Notes: generated by a model not told the origin, from the sequence alone. DNA of 64,000 nt from Flavobacteriales bacterium (GCA_016705955.1 JADJKO010000003.1:1-64000); one strand, 5' to 3'; positions 8,019 through 18,345 are shown, counted from the first letter of the stretch. Numbers and translations are program-made.

Positions 8019-10898
8019 ATGAATTCCGTGACCTACCAAGAGCGCCACATCGGACCCAACGACGAAGAGACGCGCGCCATGTTGAAAGCCATCGGCGTGT
8101 CGTCGCTGGATGAATTGATCGCACGCACCGTGCCCCAGGGGATCCGATCCAAGAACCCACTGGATGTGGGTCCTGCGCTCACCGAGCGCGAGCACTTGGA
8201 GAACATGCGATCACTCGGCGCGAAGAACAAGGTCTTCCGCAGCTACATCGGGCTCGGCTTCAGTGGAACCATCCTTCCTCCCCCTATCCAGCGGAACGTA
8301 TTCGAGAACCCGGGTTGGTACACGGCCTACACGCCGTACCAAGCGGAGATCTCGCAAGGTCGACTGGAGGCGCTGTTGAATTTCCAGACGATGACAAGCG
8401 ACCTTACCGGGTTGCCGATCAGCAACGCATCGTTGCTCGATGAGGCCACGGGGATCGCCGAAGCGATGCACATGTTGAATGCGGCACGCCCGAAGGAACT
8501 GGCGAGCGCGAACAAATTCTTCGCCGACAAGAACCTCTATCCGCAGAACCTCGATGTGTTGCGCACGCGCTGTGAACCCATCGGCGTGCAATTGGTGATC
8601 GGCGACCTGAAGGACTTCGATCCCGCCGATGGCTACTTCGCACTGGCACTACAGTACCCTGCACGTGATGGCAGTGTGAATGACTACAGCACGATCGTGA
8701 GCAAGGCGAAAGTACTCGGTGTGCGTACCGCCGTGTGTGCCGACCTTCTTTCACTCGTGTTGCTCACCCCTCCCGGTGAATGGGGCGCCGATGTGTGCGT
8801 GGGCAACAGCCAACGCTTCGGTGTGCCCATGGGATACGGCGGACCACACGCAGCGTTCTTCGCCACCACGGAGGAATTCAAGCGCGTCCTTCCGGGTCGC
8901 ATCATCGGCGTGAGCCAGGACCGTCGCGGACGACGTGGATTGCGCATGGCACTGCAAACACGCGAGCAACATATCCGTCGTGAAAAGGCCACAAGCAACA
9001 TCTGTACAGCACAAGCGCTCCTCGCGGTGATGGCAGGTATGTATGCGGTGTATCATGGTCCGGACGGCTTGAGGCGGATAGCAGGCAACGTACACGCGAT
9101 GGCGCGCAATGTGGCAAGCGGAGCGAAAGCGCTTGGTTACACCCTGGCCAGCGAGTCGTTCTTCGATACCGTAACGCTGACGAACCACAAGGACCACACG
9201 CCGGGCATGGCGCTTCGGGTGAAGGAAGCCACCGAGAAGCGCGGGATCAATTTGTGGTACGATGATGAGCGCGTAAGCATCGCGCTTGATGAAACGGTGC
9301 GCGAACAAGATGTGGATGATGTACTGGCCGCACTGGCTGAAGCAGTGGATACCGTTCCCGCTTCCGTCGCCAGCAACGGATCATCGCGCGTTGTTCCTTC
9401 GGAATTGCAACGCAAGAGTGCGTTCCTCACACACCCTGTCTTCAACAGCTACCACACCGAACTCGAGCTGCAGCGTTACATCAAGCGGCTCGAGAACAAG
9501 GACTTCAGCATGATGCACGGCATGATCCCCTTGGGCTCGTGTACCATGAAGTTGAACGCGGCCAGCACGCTTCAACCGCTGAGCTGGCCGGAGTGGGCGG
9601 GGCTCCACCCCTTCGCTCCGGTGGATCAGGCACAGGGCTATCAAGAGGTCTTCGCGCAATTGAGCGCGGCGCTCGCGAAGGCGACAGGCTTCACTGCGGT
9701 GAGCCTTCAACCCAACAGCGGCGCCCAAGGCGAATTCACCGGGCTGCTGGTGATCCGCGCCTACCACGAAGCACGTGGCGACAAGGGCCGCACGGTCGCG
9801 TTGATCCCGAGCAGCGCACACGGCACCAACCCCGCAAGCGCGGTGATGGCCGGTATGCAAGTGGTGGTGGTGAAGGCCGATGAGGAAGGGCATGTGGATG
9901 TGGCCGACCTGAAGGCGAAGGCCGAACAATACAAGGACACGCTGAGCTGCTTGATGGTCACCTACCCGAGCACGCACGGTGTGTATGAAGAGACGATCAA
10001 GGAGATCACGTCAACGATCCACACGAACGGAGGGCTGGTGTACATGGATGGCGCGAACATGAACGCGCAGGTGGGTCTGACCAGTCCCGGAGAGATCGGT
10101 GCGGATGTGTGCCACCTGAACCTGCACAAGACCTTCGCGATCCCGCACGGCGGCGGCGGTCCCGGCATGGGTCCCATTTGCGTGAACGACAAGTTGAAGC
10201 CTTTCCTGCCCGGCCATCCGTTGATCAAGACCGGTGGCGAACGCGCGGTACCTGCCGTGAGCAGCGCTCCTTGGGGAAGCTCCTTGATCCTGCTGATCAG
10301 CTACGGCTACATCCGCATGCTTGGTGGTGCGGGTCTTACGGACAGCACGCGCTACGCGATCCTGAATGCGAACTACATCAAGAGCCGCTTGGAGAAGCAC
10401 TACCCGATCCTGTACGAAGGCAGCGAAGGCATGGTGGCACATGAGATGATCCTGGACTGTCGCAACTTCAAGCGTTCGGCAGGCATCGACGTGACCGACA
10501 TCGCCAAGCGCTTGATGGACTATGGATTCCATGCGCCGACGGTATCGTTCCCTGTTGCGGAAACGCTGATGGTGGAGCCGACCGAGAGCGAAAGCAAGGC
10601 TGAGTTGGATCGCTTCATCGACGCCATGATCGGCATCCGGGCGGAGATCGCCGAGGTGGAAAGCGGCAAGGCCGACAAGGCGGACAACGTGTTGAAGATG
10701 GCGCCACACACCAACGAGGAGGTATGTGGTGATGCGTGGTCGCACGCATACGGTCGTGAGAAAGCGGCCTTCCCCGCCACCGCCAACCGCGACTGGAAAT
10801 ACTGGCCCACCGTGAGCCGCGTGGACAGTGCCTTCGGCGACCGCAATTTGATCTGCACCTGTCCTCCGGTGGAGGAATATGCGACCGAGCAAGCCTGA
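8019..10898 (+). CDS. gcvP: Glycine dehydrogenase (decarboxylating), P protein
   Basis: The 959-residue PLP enzyme is the P protein of the glycine cleavage system, which decarboxylates glycine and passes the aminomethyl group to lipoylated GcvH. The N-terminus RHIGPNDEETRAMLKAIGV, the GFSGTILPPPIQRNVFENPG-like first half and the PLP-lysine region HLNLHKTFAIPHGGGGPGMG in the second half identify the fused homodimer-type enzyme. ATG 8019 was chosen over the longer open frame from 7896 because family proteins start there and a promoter box sits 21 bp upstream. GcvH and GcvT are not in the window. Confidence 0.97.
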   Translation: MNSVTYQERHIGPNDEETRAMLKAIGVSSLDELIARTVPQGIRSKNPLDVGPALTEREHLENMRSLGAKNKVFRSYIGLGFSGTILPPPIQRNVFENPGWYTAYTPYQAEISQGRLEALLNFQTMTSDLTGLPISNASLLDEATGIAEAMHMLNAARPKELASANKFFADKNLYPQNLDVLRTRCEPIGVQLVIGDLKDFDPADGYFALALQYPARDGSVNDYSTIVSKAKVLGVRTAVCADLLSLVLLTPPGEWGADVCVGNSQRFGVPMGYGGPHAAFFATTEEFKRVLPGRIIGVSQDRRGRRGLRMALQTREQHIRREKATSNICTAQALLAVMAGMYAVYHGPDGLRRIAGNVHAMARNVASGAKALGYTLASESFFDTVTLTNHKDHTPGMALRVKEATEKRGINLWYDDERVSIALDETVREQDVDDVLAALAEAVDTVPASVASNGSSRVVPSELQRKSAFLTHPVFNSYHTELELQRYIKRLENKDFSMMHGMIPLGSCTMKLNAASTLQPLSWPEWAGLHPFAPVDQAQGYQEVFAQLSAALAKATGFTAVSLQPNSGAQGEFTGLLVIRAYHEARGDKGRTVALIPSSAHGTNPASAVMAGMQVVVVKADEEGHVDVADLKAKAEQYKDTLSCLMVTYPSTHGVYEETIKEITSTIHTNGGLVYMDGANMNAQVGLTSPGEIGADVCHLNLHKTFAIPHGGGGPGMGPICVNDKLKPFLPGHPLIKTGGERAVPAVSSAPWGSSLILLISYGYIRMLGGAGLTDSTRYAILNANYIKSRLEKHYPILYEGSEGMVAHEMILDCRNFKRSAGIDVTDIAKRLMDYGFHAPTVSFPVAETLMVEPTESESKAELDRFIDAMIGIRAEIAEVESGKADKADNVLKMAPHTNEEVCGDAWSHAYGREKAAFPATANRDWKYWPTVSRVDSAFGDRNLICTCPPVEEYATEQA

Positions 10899-10901
10899 CC
10901 G

Positions 10902-12656
10902 ATGCGAGGATCCCTGCCGCTCCTTCTGTTGCTTCTTCCTATCGGTTCATTGGCGCAAGGTGGTGCGAAGGCCGCGCCTTGTTTCTGGAGTAACGACTTC
11001 GAAACCGGGATCCCGCTTGACTGGACCATTTCGCAGGTCGAGCGTCAGACGCCGGAAGGAGTGGGCCTTGGCGAATTCGTTCCGGCCTTCACCCTAGGAA
11101 CCGCATCCACAGCGAATGTCGGAGGGTTCTTGCCGGTGATCGATCTCCCGATCGGCAACCGGTTCATCATGGCGAATGATGATGCCTCGCCGTGCAATTG
11201 TGATATGGGCGATGTGAGTCTGACCACGGGCCCGATCGACCTGAGCGGGCGCAGCAACGTGATGCTGGAGTGCCGCGTGTTCCACGAAATGACCCTGGGG
11301 AGTGGAGATGTCCGGATCGAAGGCAGCACGAACGGAACGGATTGGACCGAGGTCTGGGTGGTACCGGCCATGCACGGTCAATGGAACAACCTGTATGTGG
11401 ATCTCGCTGGATTCGATGGAAGCCCTTCGTTCCAACTGCGATTCCGCTGGAGTGATAATGGGGAATGGTCCAGTGGCTTCGCGTTGGATGACCTCTGCCT
11501 TCGCGAACGCTTCGCCACGGATCTTTCCATTGTGGATGTGCGCATGCACGACCTCAACGGCAGCGCCTTCAACCAGACGGTGGCGGATCTGGAATACACA
11601 GCTATTCCCTTGGAGCAGGCCCGCCCGCTCGTGGTATCCGTAGTGGTGATGAACCGTGGCACGAGCACCGTGCAGAACATCGGCGCACAGGTGGATGTTT
11701 CCCTTGCCGGGAACGACCAAGGGAATTTCCTCACCACCACGGTGATCGACCTGGCACCCGGAGAGCGCGACACCTTGGTGATCAGCACGGACTGGACCGC
11801 CTCTGCCGTGGGTATCATCAACGCGACCGCGACCTTGACCATGGGCGCTACGGATGAGGACACCTCGGATAACAGTGGGATCGCGACCATGCGGATCACT
11901 GGAGCGGGATGGGATGATGGATACAGTGCCATGTCCTGTGATGATCGGATCGTGCAAGGAATGTTGGGCAGTGAACTGAATTTCATCGCTGCGAACCGCA
12001 TGGAAGTGGTGAACGCCGGAAGCCACGCACAAGGGATCAGCGCGGTGATCGGCGTGGATTCGCAGGTGGGTGAATACGTGCGCGCCATCCTCATGGACGG
12101 CAATTTCGCCTTGATCGACACCTCGACCCGCCATGCGATCACCCAAGCCGATATCGACCTGGGCTTTGGCGGAGGAAGTATCTACCTACCGCTTTCCTTG
12201 GCACCCGGGCTCCCGGTGGGTGATGTGATGGTCGGCCTTCAACGCCTCAGCGGAACCGGCCGCGTTTCCGTTGGCACCAGTGGTACGGGTTCCGTGGGCG
12301 CATCCGCCTTCATGGCAGGCACCACCTTCGACATCACTTGGACCACCGCCACACCCATGGTCCGGCTGCACCTGTCCGAACTGGGCGTCGGGGTTCCGGA
12401 GAGTTCCACCCGGAACGGTCCTATCCTGTTCCCCCAACCTGCGAATGACCGCGTGCATATCCGGGTTCCGACCGATGGACCAGCCATTCACGGTATTCGT
12501 ATCATGGACAACGCCGGCAAGGTCCTGTTCAATGCAAGCGGGATCAACGCGTACGCGTACGTGCTCGAGACAGGGTCCTTTGCCAATGGTCCGTACATCC
12601 TTGAAGTCCTTCAAGGCGTTGCGGCGGCCCGCGAACGGCTCCTGATCATTCATTGA
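10902..12656 (+). CDS. Secreted T9SS cargo with jelly-roll and CARDB-like domains
   Basis: The 584-residue protein has a signal peptide (MRGSLPLLLLLLPIGSLAQG), a MAM/jelly-roll-like domain (FWSNDFETGIPLDWTIS, residues about 26-200, including SGFALDDLCL), a CARDB-like domain with TATLTMGATDEDTSDNSG, and a C-terminal T9SS type A sorting domain (LFPQPANDRVHIRVP, NGPYILEVLQG). It would be exported by the type IX system and attached or released at the surface. It starts 3 bp after gcvP and so may be co-transcribed, although no functional link is apparent. Confidence 0.85.
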   Translation: MRGSLPLLLLLLPIGSLAQGGAKAAPCFWSNDFETGIPLDWTISQVERQTPEGVGLGEFVPAFTLGTASTANVGGFLPVIDLPIGNRFIMANDDASPCNCDMGDVSLTTGPIDLSGRSNVMLECRVFHEMTLGSGDVRIEGSTNGTDWTEVWVVPAMHGQWNNLYVDLAGFDGSPSFQLRFRWSDNGEWSSGFALDDLCLRERFATDLSIVDVRMHDLNGSAFNQTVADLEYTAIPLEQARPLVVSVVVMNRGTSTVQNIGAQVDVSLAGNDQGNFLTTTVIDLAPGERDTLVISTDWTASAVGIINATATLTMGATDEDTSDNSGIATMRITGAGWDDGYSAMSCDDRIVQGMLGSELNFIAANRMEVVNAGSHAQGISAVIGVDSQVGEYVRAILMDGNFALIDTSTRHAITQADIDLGFGGGSIYLPLSLAPGLPVGDVMVGLQRLSGTGRVSVGTSGTGSVGASAFMAGTTFDITWTTATPMVRLHLSELGVGVPESSTRNGPILFPQPANDRVHIRVPTDGPAIHGIRIMDNAGKVLFNASGINAYAYVLETGSFANGPYILEVLQGVAAARERLLIIH

Positions 12657-12704
12657 GGCCGCGTGGAAGGCGTCCCCACCGCCGTTCCCTGTTCGTTCGT
12701 GACC

Positions 12705-12731
12705 GTTCCCGGATCCATGCAGCACGGGAAC
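12705..12731. terminator. Weak hairpin after the first T9SS gene
   Basis: GTTCCCG and CGGGAAC form a 7-bp stem with a 13-base loop and no T-run. It is a possible terminator only. Confidence 0.25.
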
Positions 12732-12772
12732 AACACCCATCCGAAGACGGTCGTCCTTACCGTGTAAGTCGC

Positions 12773-12780
12773 TAGTTTCG
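12773..12780 (+). promoter_or_regulatory. Promoter-like -7 box TAGTTTCG
   Basis: It matches TAnnTTYG and lies 26 bp before the ATG at 12807. A near-identical context (CGCTAG then TTCG) precedes the DUF3332 gene at 24972. Confidence 0.35.
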
Positions 12781-12806
12781 TACCCTTGAATCGAAAATCA
12801 ATCAAC

Positions 12807-14687
12807 ATGAACCAACGATACCTGATCCTTACCTCCCTGCTCATGGCAGGAACCGTGGTGGCCCAGCAAAGCCACGAACGCCTGCAGAAAGTGATGCCAG
12901 CGGACCAAACCGTAGTGTCACAAACCGCACCTGCCCCAGATGTGGCGCGTGATGGTGGTGACATCATCTTCAATGAGGACTTCGCGAATGGCTTCGCCGG
13001 AAACAATGGTTTCGGCGCTTGGACGACCAGTGGCCCGAACGGCAACATCTGGAAGCGTTCGTTGACCGGACCTGTGGGAGCCTATTCGGTGCCTACGCAG
13101 AAGATCGCATCACCCACCGTGGCGAACGGCTTCATGGCCTTCTGGAGCGATTCCGCCAATTGCATGTGCAGCAGCGGTGCAGCCAACTGGCCCGCCAGCC
13201 CGACCGAATGGGACGGCGCGTTGGAGTCGCCTGAACTGAACCTCACCGCGACCCCCAGCGTCATGCTCCAGTGGAGCCAGCGTTTGCGTTGGTGCTGCCA
13301 GACCATTTCACCCCACGCTGTGGAGGTGAGCACCGATGGTGGTCAAACCTGGCCCGTGACCTTGGAGGCCGCAAGCGGGATCGCCACCAACAATGATCCC
13401 GGCACGCAGACCCGCCAGGTCATGTTGACCGCCGCGATCGCGACGAACCCTGCCAACGTGAAATTCCGCTTCCATCACAACCCTACGGCTGCTGCCTACC
13501 ACTGGCAGATCGACGATGTGCAATTGATCGAGTTGTTCAGTGACGACATGAAGCTGGACTACGCTTTCCTCTCGCACACCGGTACCGGTGAAGAGTACGG
13601 CCGTATTCCAAGCCAACAATTCTACCCGACCATGCTCATGGGTGGGGACGTGATCAACAACGGTGCCCAGGCCCAGTCCAATGTCACGGTGACCGTGGAT
13701 GTGGCGGGACCAGTGGCCTTCACCGCGATCATCAATGGCGGTGCGGTGGATCCCGGCGTGACCTCCACCATCCAAGAGGATCACATATTGCCTTCGCTTA
13801 CGCCCGGCCTGTACAATGCGACCGCGACCGTTTCCGCTGATAATCCGGATCAGGTGCCTGCGAACAATACCTACCTGCGCAACTTCGAAGTGAACGAAGC
13901 GCGCTATTCATTGGATGGTATCGGAAATCACCCGACCGGCCTCGAATCGACAGGCACGATCGGTACCTCCAGCTTCACGGATGCAGAGGACGGCCTGGTG
14001 TTGTTGAACTACTACCAAGTGCGCAACCCCCTTACCGTCCACGGTCTGGAGATCCGCTTGGGGTCCACCACTGTTGCCGGTGGGTATGTCATTGCGCATC
14101 TGCGTGATACGATCCCTGTATTCGAGACCCCCCCCAATATGACCACCGTTCTCGCGGAGACGGACCCCACGGACGTCACGGCTTTGAACGTGACCAACGG
14201 CGTGATGTACGTCTGCTTCCCTTCACCGGTCACTTTGTCGCCGAACGGCTACTTCGCCTCTGTTTCGCTGTTCAGCAACGCGGGCGCTTCGCACATCCGT
14301 GTGGTGGATGACCTCACCGTTCCCGAGCCGGGTATCACCAGTGCCATCTACATCCCGAACGACGACCTGTACAGCAATGGCAACGCCTACGCGATCCGCC
14401 TGATCCTGGATCCGGCCGGTACCGCTTGCGCTGTAGGCATTAACGAACAAGATGAGTTGCAGGGCGTGAGCATGTTCCCGAACCCCACCAATGGCTTGGT
14501 AAGCGTTCGCATGGCAACCCCGGGGAACTATACGATCGCAGTGCTCGACCTCTTAGGCCAGACCGTGTTCAGCACCCGGACCAACGGCAGCGTTGACCTG
14601 GATCTGAGCAAGCAGGCCAAGGGTGTGTACATGGTCCGCATTTCGAGTGCGGATGCCAGCACCGTACAGCGCTTGACCTTGAACTGA
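12807..14687 (+). CDS. Secreted T9SS cargo, cleaved-adhesin type (copy 1)
   Basis: The 626-residue protein has a signal peptide (MNQRYLILTSLLMAGTVVAQ), a jelly-roll domain beginning IIFNEDFANGFAGNNGFGAW and containing YHWQIDDVQLIEL, a middle region with EEYGRIPSQQFYPTMLMGG and a DGIGNHPTGLESTGTIGT segment, and a C-terminal T9SS type A domain (FPNPTNGLVSVRM, KGVYMVRISS). The next gene is a clear paralogue with the same order of motifs, so they form a tandem pair. The ATG at 12807 directly starts the signal peptide; the frame extends 7 codons upstream. Confidence 0.88.
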   Translation: MNQRYLILTSLLMAGTVVAQQSHERLQKVMPADQTVVSQTAPAPDVARDGGDIIFNEDFANGFAGNNGFGAWTTSGPNGNIWKRSLTGPVGAYSVPTQKIASPTVANGFMAFWSDSANCMCSSGAANWPASPTEWDGALESPELNLTATPSVMLQWSQRLRWCCQTISPHAVEVSTDGGQTWPVTLEAASGIATNNDPGTQTRQVMLTAAIATNPANVKFRFHHNPTAAAYHWQIDDVQLIELFSDDMKLDYAFLSHTGTGEEYGRIPSQQFYPTMLMGGDVINNGAQAQSNVTVTVDVAGPVAFTAIINGGAVDPGVTSTIQEDHILPSLTPGLYNATATVSADNPDQVPANNTYLRNFEVNEARYSLDGIGNHPTGLESTGTIGTSSFTDAEDGLVLLNYYQVRNPLTVHGLEIRLGSTTVAGGYVIAHLRDTIPVFETPPNMTTVLAETDPTDVTALNVTNGVMYVCFPSPVTLSPNGYFASVSLFSNAGASHIRVVDDLTVPEPGITSAIYIPNDDLYSNGNAYAIRLILDPAGTACAVGINEQDELQGVSMFPNPTNGLVSVRMATPGNYTIAVLDLLGQTVFSTRTNGSVDLDLSKQAKGVYMVRISSADASTVQRLTLN

Positions 14688-14706
14688 TCGAACCTTCATT
14701 GAAGAG

Positions 14707-14737
14707 CGAACCCCGGCCCGAAAGGAGCCGGGGTTCG
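14707..14737. terminator. Strong hairpin terminator
   Basis: CGAACCCCGGC and GCCGGGGTTCG form a perfect 11-bp stem, followed on the plus strand by TTGTTCTT. It closes the transcript of the preceding T9SS gene. Confidence 0.75.
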
Positions 14738-14871
14738 TTGTTCTTGGACCCTAGGGACCGGCCTTTCACCTGACTTCGACCCGGGTCCGAAGATGAACCT
14801 TGCAAACCAAGGGTTCGATGGTTTGATTTGTGGTGACAGCCCCGCTTGACAACAACCCAAACCCCTCGCAC

Positions 14872-16737
14872 ATGACGAAGATCTACGCCTCAACCCTCGT
14901 GCTCGCTTTCGCCATTGCTGGTGGTGCGACCGCACAAACCCGCACGGCACAGGCCCATGCGCGGATCCCCATGAAAGCCACCTTGGACCAACCGCTACCC
15001 GTAGGCCCGGCAGAGAGCGGTGCGCGCAGCACGGTCCTTTGGGAGGATGACTTCTCCGATGCCAACACGTGGAGCATCGGCCATGACGGTACCATTGCCC
15101 TTGATTGGCAGATCGGAATGGGCCTAGTGAATACCGGGGACTATCCCACCCAGCCTGTGAACAGCCCTACCCAAGCCAACGGTTACGCCATGCTGGACTC
15201 CGACGGGGCTAACAACAGCACCGGCCTGATCGAGCAGAGCCACATGACCAACGTGACGCCCTTCAGTACGGCTGGCTATCCGAACGTGGTTCTGGAATTC
15301 GAGACCTTCTACCGCAAATGGACCAACGAGGAGTGCTACATCCAAGTGAGCACCAACAACACCGATTGGATCACCTTGGACCCCACAAGTACCGACGTCA
15401 ACCCGATCCCGAACGTGTATGAGGCCTTCCCAGGGATGGTCGTGCAAGCCGTGATCATGAATCCAACGCGTGTCCGGATCAACATCAGCGACGCCGCTGG
15501 TGATCAACCCCAAGTATGGATCCGTTTCTACTGGAGCGGTGAGTGGGGCTATAGCTGGTTCGTGGATGATGTGAAGGTGATCGAACAACCAGCCTATGAA
15601 TTGCTGATGGAGGACGGCTACTTGAGCAGCACCGGCAACGGTGAGGAGTACGGACGGATCCCTGTGCAACACCTACAGCCCACCATGTTGGTCGGTGGCA
15701 ACTTCCTCAACTTCGGGGTGAACGATGCGACCAACGCGAACGTAAGTCTTGCCGTTAGCGGTCCTTCGCCCTTCGGTGCTGTCGGCACACCCATGGACCT
15801 GGCTTCTGCTGAAGGCAGTTTGATGGAGCAGACCGTAAGCCTTCCGAATAGTGGCGCTCTGGGCACCGGCATGTACAATGGCGTATTCACCTTGACCTCC
15901 GACCAGGATGGCCTGGAAGAGGACCTCACGAACAACGTGTACCTGCGCAACTTCGAGGTGAACCCGGATTGGTATTCGGTGGATGGCATCGGGAACCACC
16001 CGGCCGGTTACCAGTCGCTCGGAGCCCTTGGAACGAACAGCTTCACCGATGGTGCGGACGGCTTGGTGATGTTCAACTACTACCAGATGCAGACCGCGCA
16101 GACCGTCTTCGGCGTGGACATCGGCATCACCAGTAACTCACAAGCCGGCTCGTACTTCATCGTGTCCATTCATGACACCTTGTTGACCGCAACGACCAAC
16201 CTGCCGATCGCGCTTTTCGCCACGGACGTGGTGGATGTGACCGACGCCGACATCACCGCAGGGCACATCACGGTCCCATTCGACACTCCGGTGGACCTTG
16301 CCCCGAACGGGTATTATGTGGCCGTTGCGCTATACAGCAACGGCGGCGCGAACCTCTTGCGTATCCCTGATGACCTCACCGTACCGGAGCCGGGCCTCAC
16401 CAGCGGCATCCAGATCCCAGCGGATCAGGTGTACAGCAATGGCAATGCGTTCCAGATCCGATTGGCCACCACGAACGTGGTGTCCGTTCCGGAGAATGGC
16501 GAACTCGAAGGGATCACGGTATTCCCGAACCCGGTCACCGACGGCCGCGTGAACATCCGCAGCACCCGCTTCGGCAACTTCAGCATCCGTGTGCTGGACA
16601 TGACCGGCCGCGAGGTGATGAACACTCGCAGCAATGGCAACACGGTCCTGGATCTTTCCGGACAAGCGAGCGGCGTGTACATGGTTCGCGTGAGCGACGG
16701 TGATGCCAGCACGGTGCAGCGGATCACACTGAACTAG
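14872..16737 (+). CDS. Secreted T9SS cargo, cleaved-adhesin type (copy 2)
   Basis: The 621-residue paralogue of the preceding protein has signal peptide MTKIYASTLVLAFAIAGGAT, a jelly-roll domain (LWEDDFSDANTWSIGHDG, SWFVDDVKVIE), the shared EEYGRIPVQHLQPTMLVGG and DGIGNHPAGYQSLGALGT segments, and a T9SS type A tail (FPNPVTDGRVNIRS, SGVYMVRVSDGDASTVQRIT). Its last residues are almost identical to those of copy 1 (ASTVQRLTLN). The two probably arose by tandem duplication. ATG 14872 is used; an earlier in-frame GTG at 14830 would precede the signal peptide. Confidence 0.88.
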   Translation: MTKIYASTLVLAFAIAGGATAQTRTAQAHARIPMKATLDQPLPVGPAESGARSTVLWEDDFSDANTWSIGHDGTIALDWQIGMGLVNTGDYPTQPVNSPTQANGYAMLDSDGANNSTGLIEQSHMTNVTPFSTAGYPNVVLEFETFYRKWTNEECYIQVSTNNTDWITLDPTSTDVNPIPNVYEAFPGMVVQAVIMNPTRVRINISDAAGDQPQVWIRFYWSGEWGYSWFVDDVKVIEQPAYELLMEDGYLSSTGNGEEYGRIPVQHLQPTMLVGGNFLNFGVNDATNANVSLAVSGPSPFGAVGTPMDLASAEGSLMEQTVSLPNSGALGTGMYNGVFTLTSDQDGLEEDLTNNVYLRNFEVNPDWYSVDGIGNHPAGYQSLGALGTNSFTDGADGLVMFNYYQMQTAQTVFGVDIGITSNSQAGSYFIVSIHDTLLTATTNLPIALFATDVVDVTDADITAGHITVPFDTPVDLAPNGYYVAVALYSNGGANLLRIPDDLTVPEPGLTSGIQIPADQVYSNGNAFQIRLATTNVVSVPENGELEGITVFPNPVTDGRVNIRSTRFGNFSIRVLDMTGREVMNTRSNGNTVLDLSGQASGVYMVRVSDGDASTVQRITLN

Positions 16738-16758
16738 AAAAGCACGGACCATATAGGA

Positions 16759-16792
16759 CGAAGCCCCCGCACCGGATGGTGCGGGGGCTTCG
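16759..16792. terminator. Strong hairpin terminator between convergent genes
   Basis: CGAAGCCCCCGCACC pairs perfectly with GGTGCGGGGGCTTCG around a 4-base loop. It lies between the T9SS gene (plus) and mlaF (minus) and can serve both strands. Confidence 0.8.
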
Positions 16793-16811
16793 TGTTCGTG
16801 GATGCTTGCAA

Positions 16812-17576
16812 CTAGGAATTGCTGATCATCGCCTTCTTCACTTGGCGCATCAGGCTGCTGGCGAAAACGAACTCGTTCAGTTCCTTGTTGTCGGATCGCA
16901 GGAGTTCATCGCGGTTGCCCTCCCACCACTTTCTCCCCTTGTGGATGAAGATGATGTGTTCACCGGTCTCCATCACGCTGTTCATGTCGTGCGTGATCAC
17001 GATCGTGGTCGTGTTGAATTCCTCCGTGAGCTCCTTGATCAGTTCATCGATCACGATCGCTGTCTGCGGATCCAGGCCGCTGTTCGGTTCATCGCAGAAG
17101 AGGTACTCCGGATTCATGGCGATTGCGCGTGCGATACCGACCCGCTTCTGCATGCCTCCGCTCAACTCAGCGGGATAGAGGTGGTCCTTGTCGATGATCC
17201 GCACGCGCTTCAAACACGAGTTGGCGCGTTCGCGCATCTCCTCCTTCTCCATCATCCCGAACATGCGCAACGGGAACATCACGTTCTCGATAACGGTCAA
17301 GCTATCGAACAAGGCCGATCCCTGGAAGAGCATACCGATGCGCTGGCGGATGGATCGTTTCTCCTCGGCATTCATGTCGTGGAAGGATCGTCCCTCGTAC
17401 AGGACCCGCCCTTCCTCCGGTCGGTGCAATCCAACCATGCACTTGGCAAGGACGCTCTTTCCGGAACCGCTCCGACCGATGATCTGATTCACGCAGCCCT
17501 TGCGAAAGATCGCATCGATCCCTTCCAGGATCCGGACATCGCCGAAGCTCTTGTCCAACCCCTCCACGGTGATCAT
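16812..17576 (-). CDS. mlaF: Mla-type lipid ABC transporter, ATPase subunit
   Basis: The 254-residue protein is an ABC ATPase with Walker A GRSGSGKS, Q-loop MLFQGSALFDSLTVIENV, signature LSGGMQKRVGIARAIAMNPE and Walker B YLFCDEPNSGLDPQ, followed by the H-loop IVITHDMNS. The SALFDS/ENV segment is typical for MlaF-type proteins that drive lipid transport between the membranes. Its ATG overlaps the stop of the permease gene as ATGA, indicating translational coupling. An MCE-domain partner is expected but is not in this window. Confidence 0.92.
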   Translation of the reverse strand: MITVEGLDKSFGDVRILEGIDAIFRKGCVNQIIGRSGSGKSVLAKCMVGLHRPEEGRVLYEGRSFHDMNAEEKRSIRQRIGMLFQGSALFDSLTVIENVMFPLRMFGMMEKEEMRERANSCLKRVRIIDKDHLYPAELSGGMQKRVGIARAIAMNPEYLFCDEPNSGLDPQTAIVIDELIKELTEEFNTTTIVITHDMNSVMETGEHIIFIHKGRKWWEGNRDELLRSDNKELNEFVFASSLMRQVKKAMISNS

Positions 17577-18313
17577 AGCAGCAAGGCCTGGGTAAGCACG
17601 AGGTTGGCGAACAAGATCACCACATTGCTGTACACCACGGCGCGTGTGCTGCTGATGCCTACTTCGCGGGTACCACCCTTGGTGTAATACCCTTGGTATG
17701 CGCTGATGGTGGTGATGATGAAGGCGAAGACGATCGTCTTAACCAAGGCATAGACCACATGGTAGGGTTTGAATCCCGCTTGGATGCCTTGGATGAAATC
17801 CTCACTGACCACCACACCGGTCTCCACCCCTGCCAGCCACCCCCCGAAGATGCTCAGGAACATACTGATCATGATGAGGAAGGGGTTGATGAGCATGGTG
17901 GCCGCGATCTTCGGCAGGATCAGGTAACCTGCACTGTTCACGCCCATGATGTCCAGCGCATCGATCTGCTCCTTCACGCGCATGGAACCGATCTCGGCGG
18001 CGATGTTGCTGCCCACCTTACCGGCCAGGATCAGGGAGATCACCGTGGGGCTGAACTCCAGGATCGTGCTTTGCCGTGTGGCGAATCCGACCACCCAGGC
18101 CTGGATCAACGGACTATCGATATTCGTCTTGGTCTGGATGGTGATCACCGCACCCATGAAGGCGGAGAGCAGGGCCACGATGCCCAGGCTCTTCACCCCC
18201 AGGAGGTCCATCTCCTCCACCGTCCGCGACCAATAGAGGCTGAAGCGTTCGGGACGGCCGAAGGTCTCCCGAAGGAGCAGGAAATACCGGCCGATATGGA
18301 AGAGGACGGACAA
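17573..18313 (-). CDS. mlaE: Mla-type lipid ABC transporter permease
   Basis: The 246-residue membrane protein belongs to the MlaE family: IGRYFLLLRETFGRPERFSL at the N-terminus, then ALLSAFMGAVITIQT, EFSPTVISLILAGKVGSNIA, and the conserved EIGSMRVKEQIDALDIMGVN loop. It forms the membrane channel of the MlaFE-type complex with the ATPase that follows. The frame has no ATG at its beginning; TTG 18313 starts at the expected position. A TACTTTTG box on the minus strand at 18346-18353 lies upstream. Confidence 0.92.
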   Translation of the reverse strand: MSVLFHIGRYFLLLRETFGRPERFSLYWSRTVEEMDLLGVKSLGIVALLSAFMGAVITIQTKTNIDSPLIQAWVVGFATRQSTILEFSPTVISLILAGKVGSNIAAEIGSMRVKEQIDALDIMGVNSAGYLILPKIAATMLINPFLIMISMFLSIFGGWLAGVETGVVVSEDFIQGIQAGFKPYHVVYALVKTIVFAFIITTISAYQGYYTKGGTREVGISSTRAVVYSNVVILFANLVLTQALLL

Positions 18314-18345
18314 GTTGTGGGGATATGATCTACAATGGATCGCGC

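Noticed and set aside
11094..12146. 350-codon minus-strand open frame opposite the first T9SS gene
   Set aside because: It is a shadow of the secreted-protein gene, with no signal or domain of its own.
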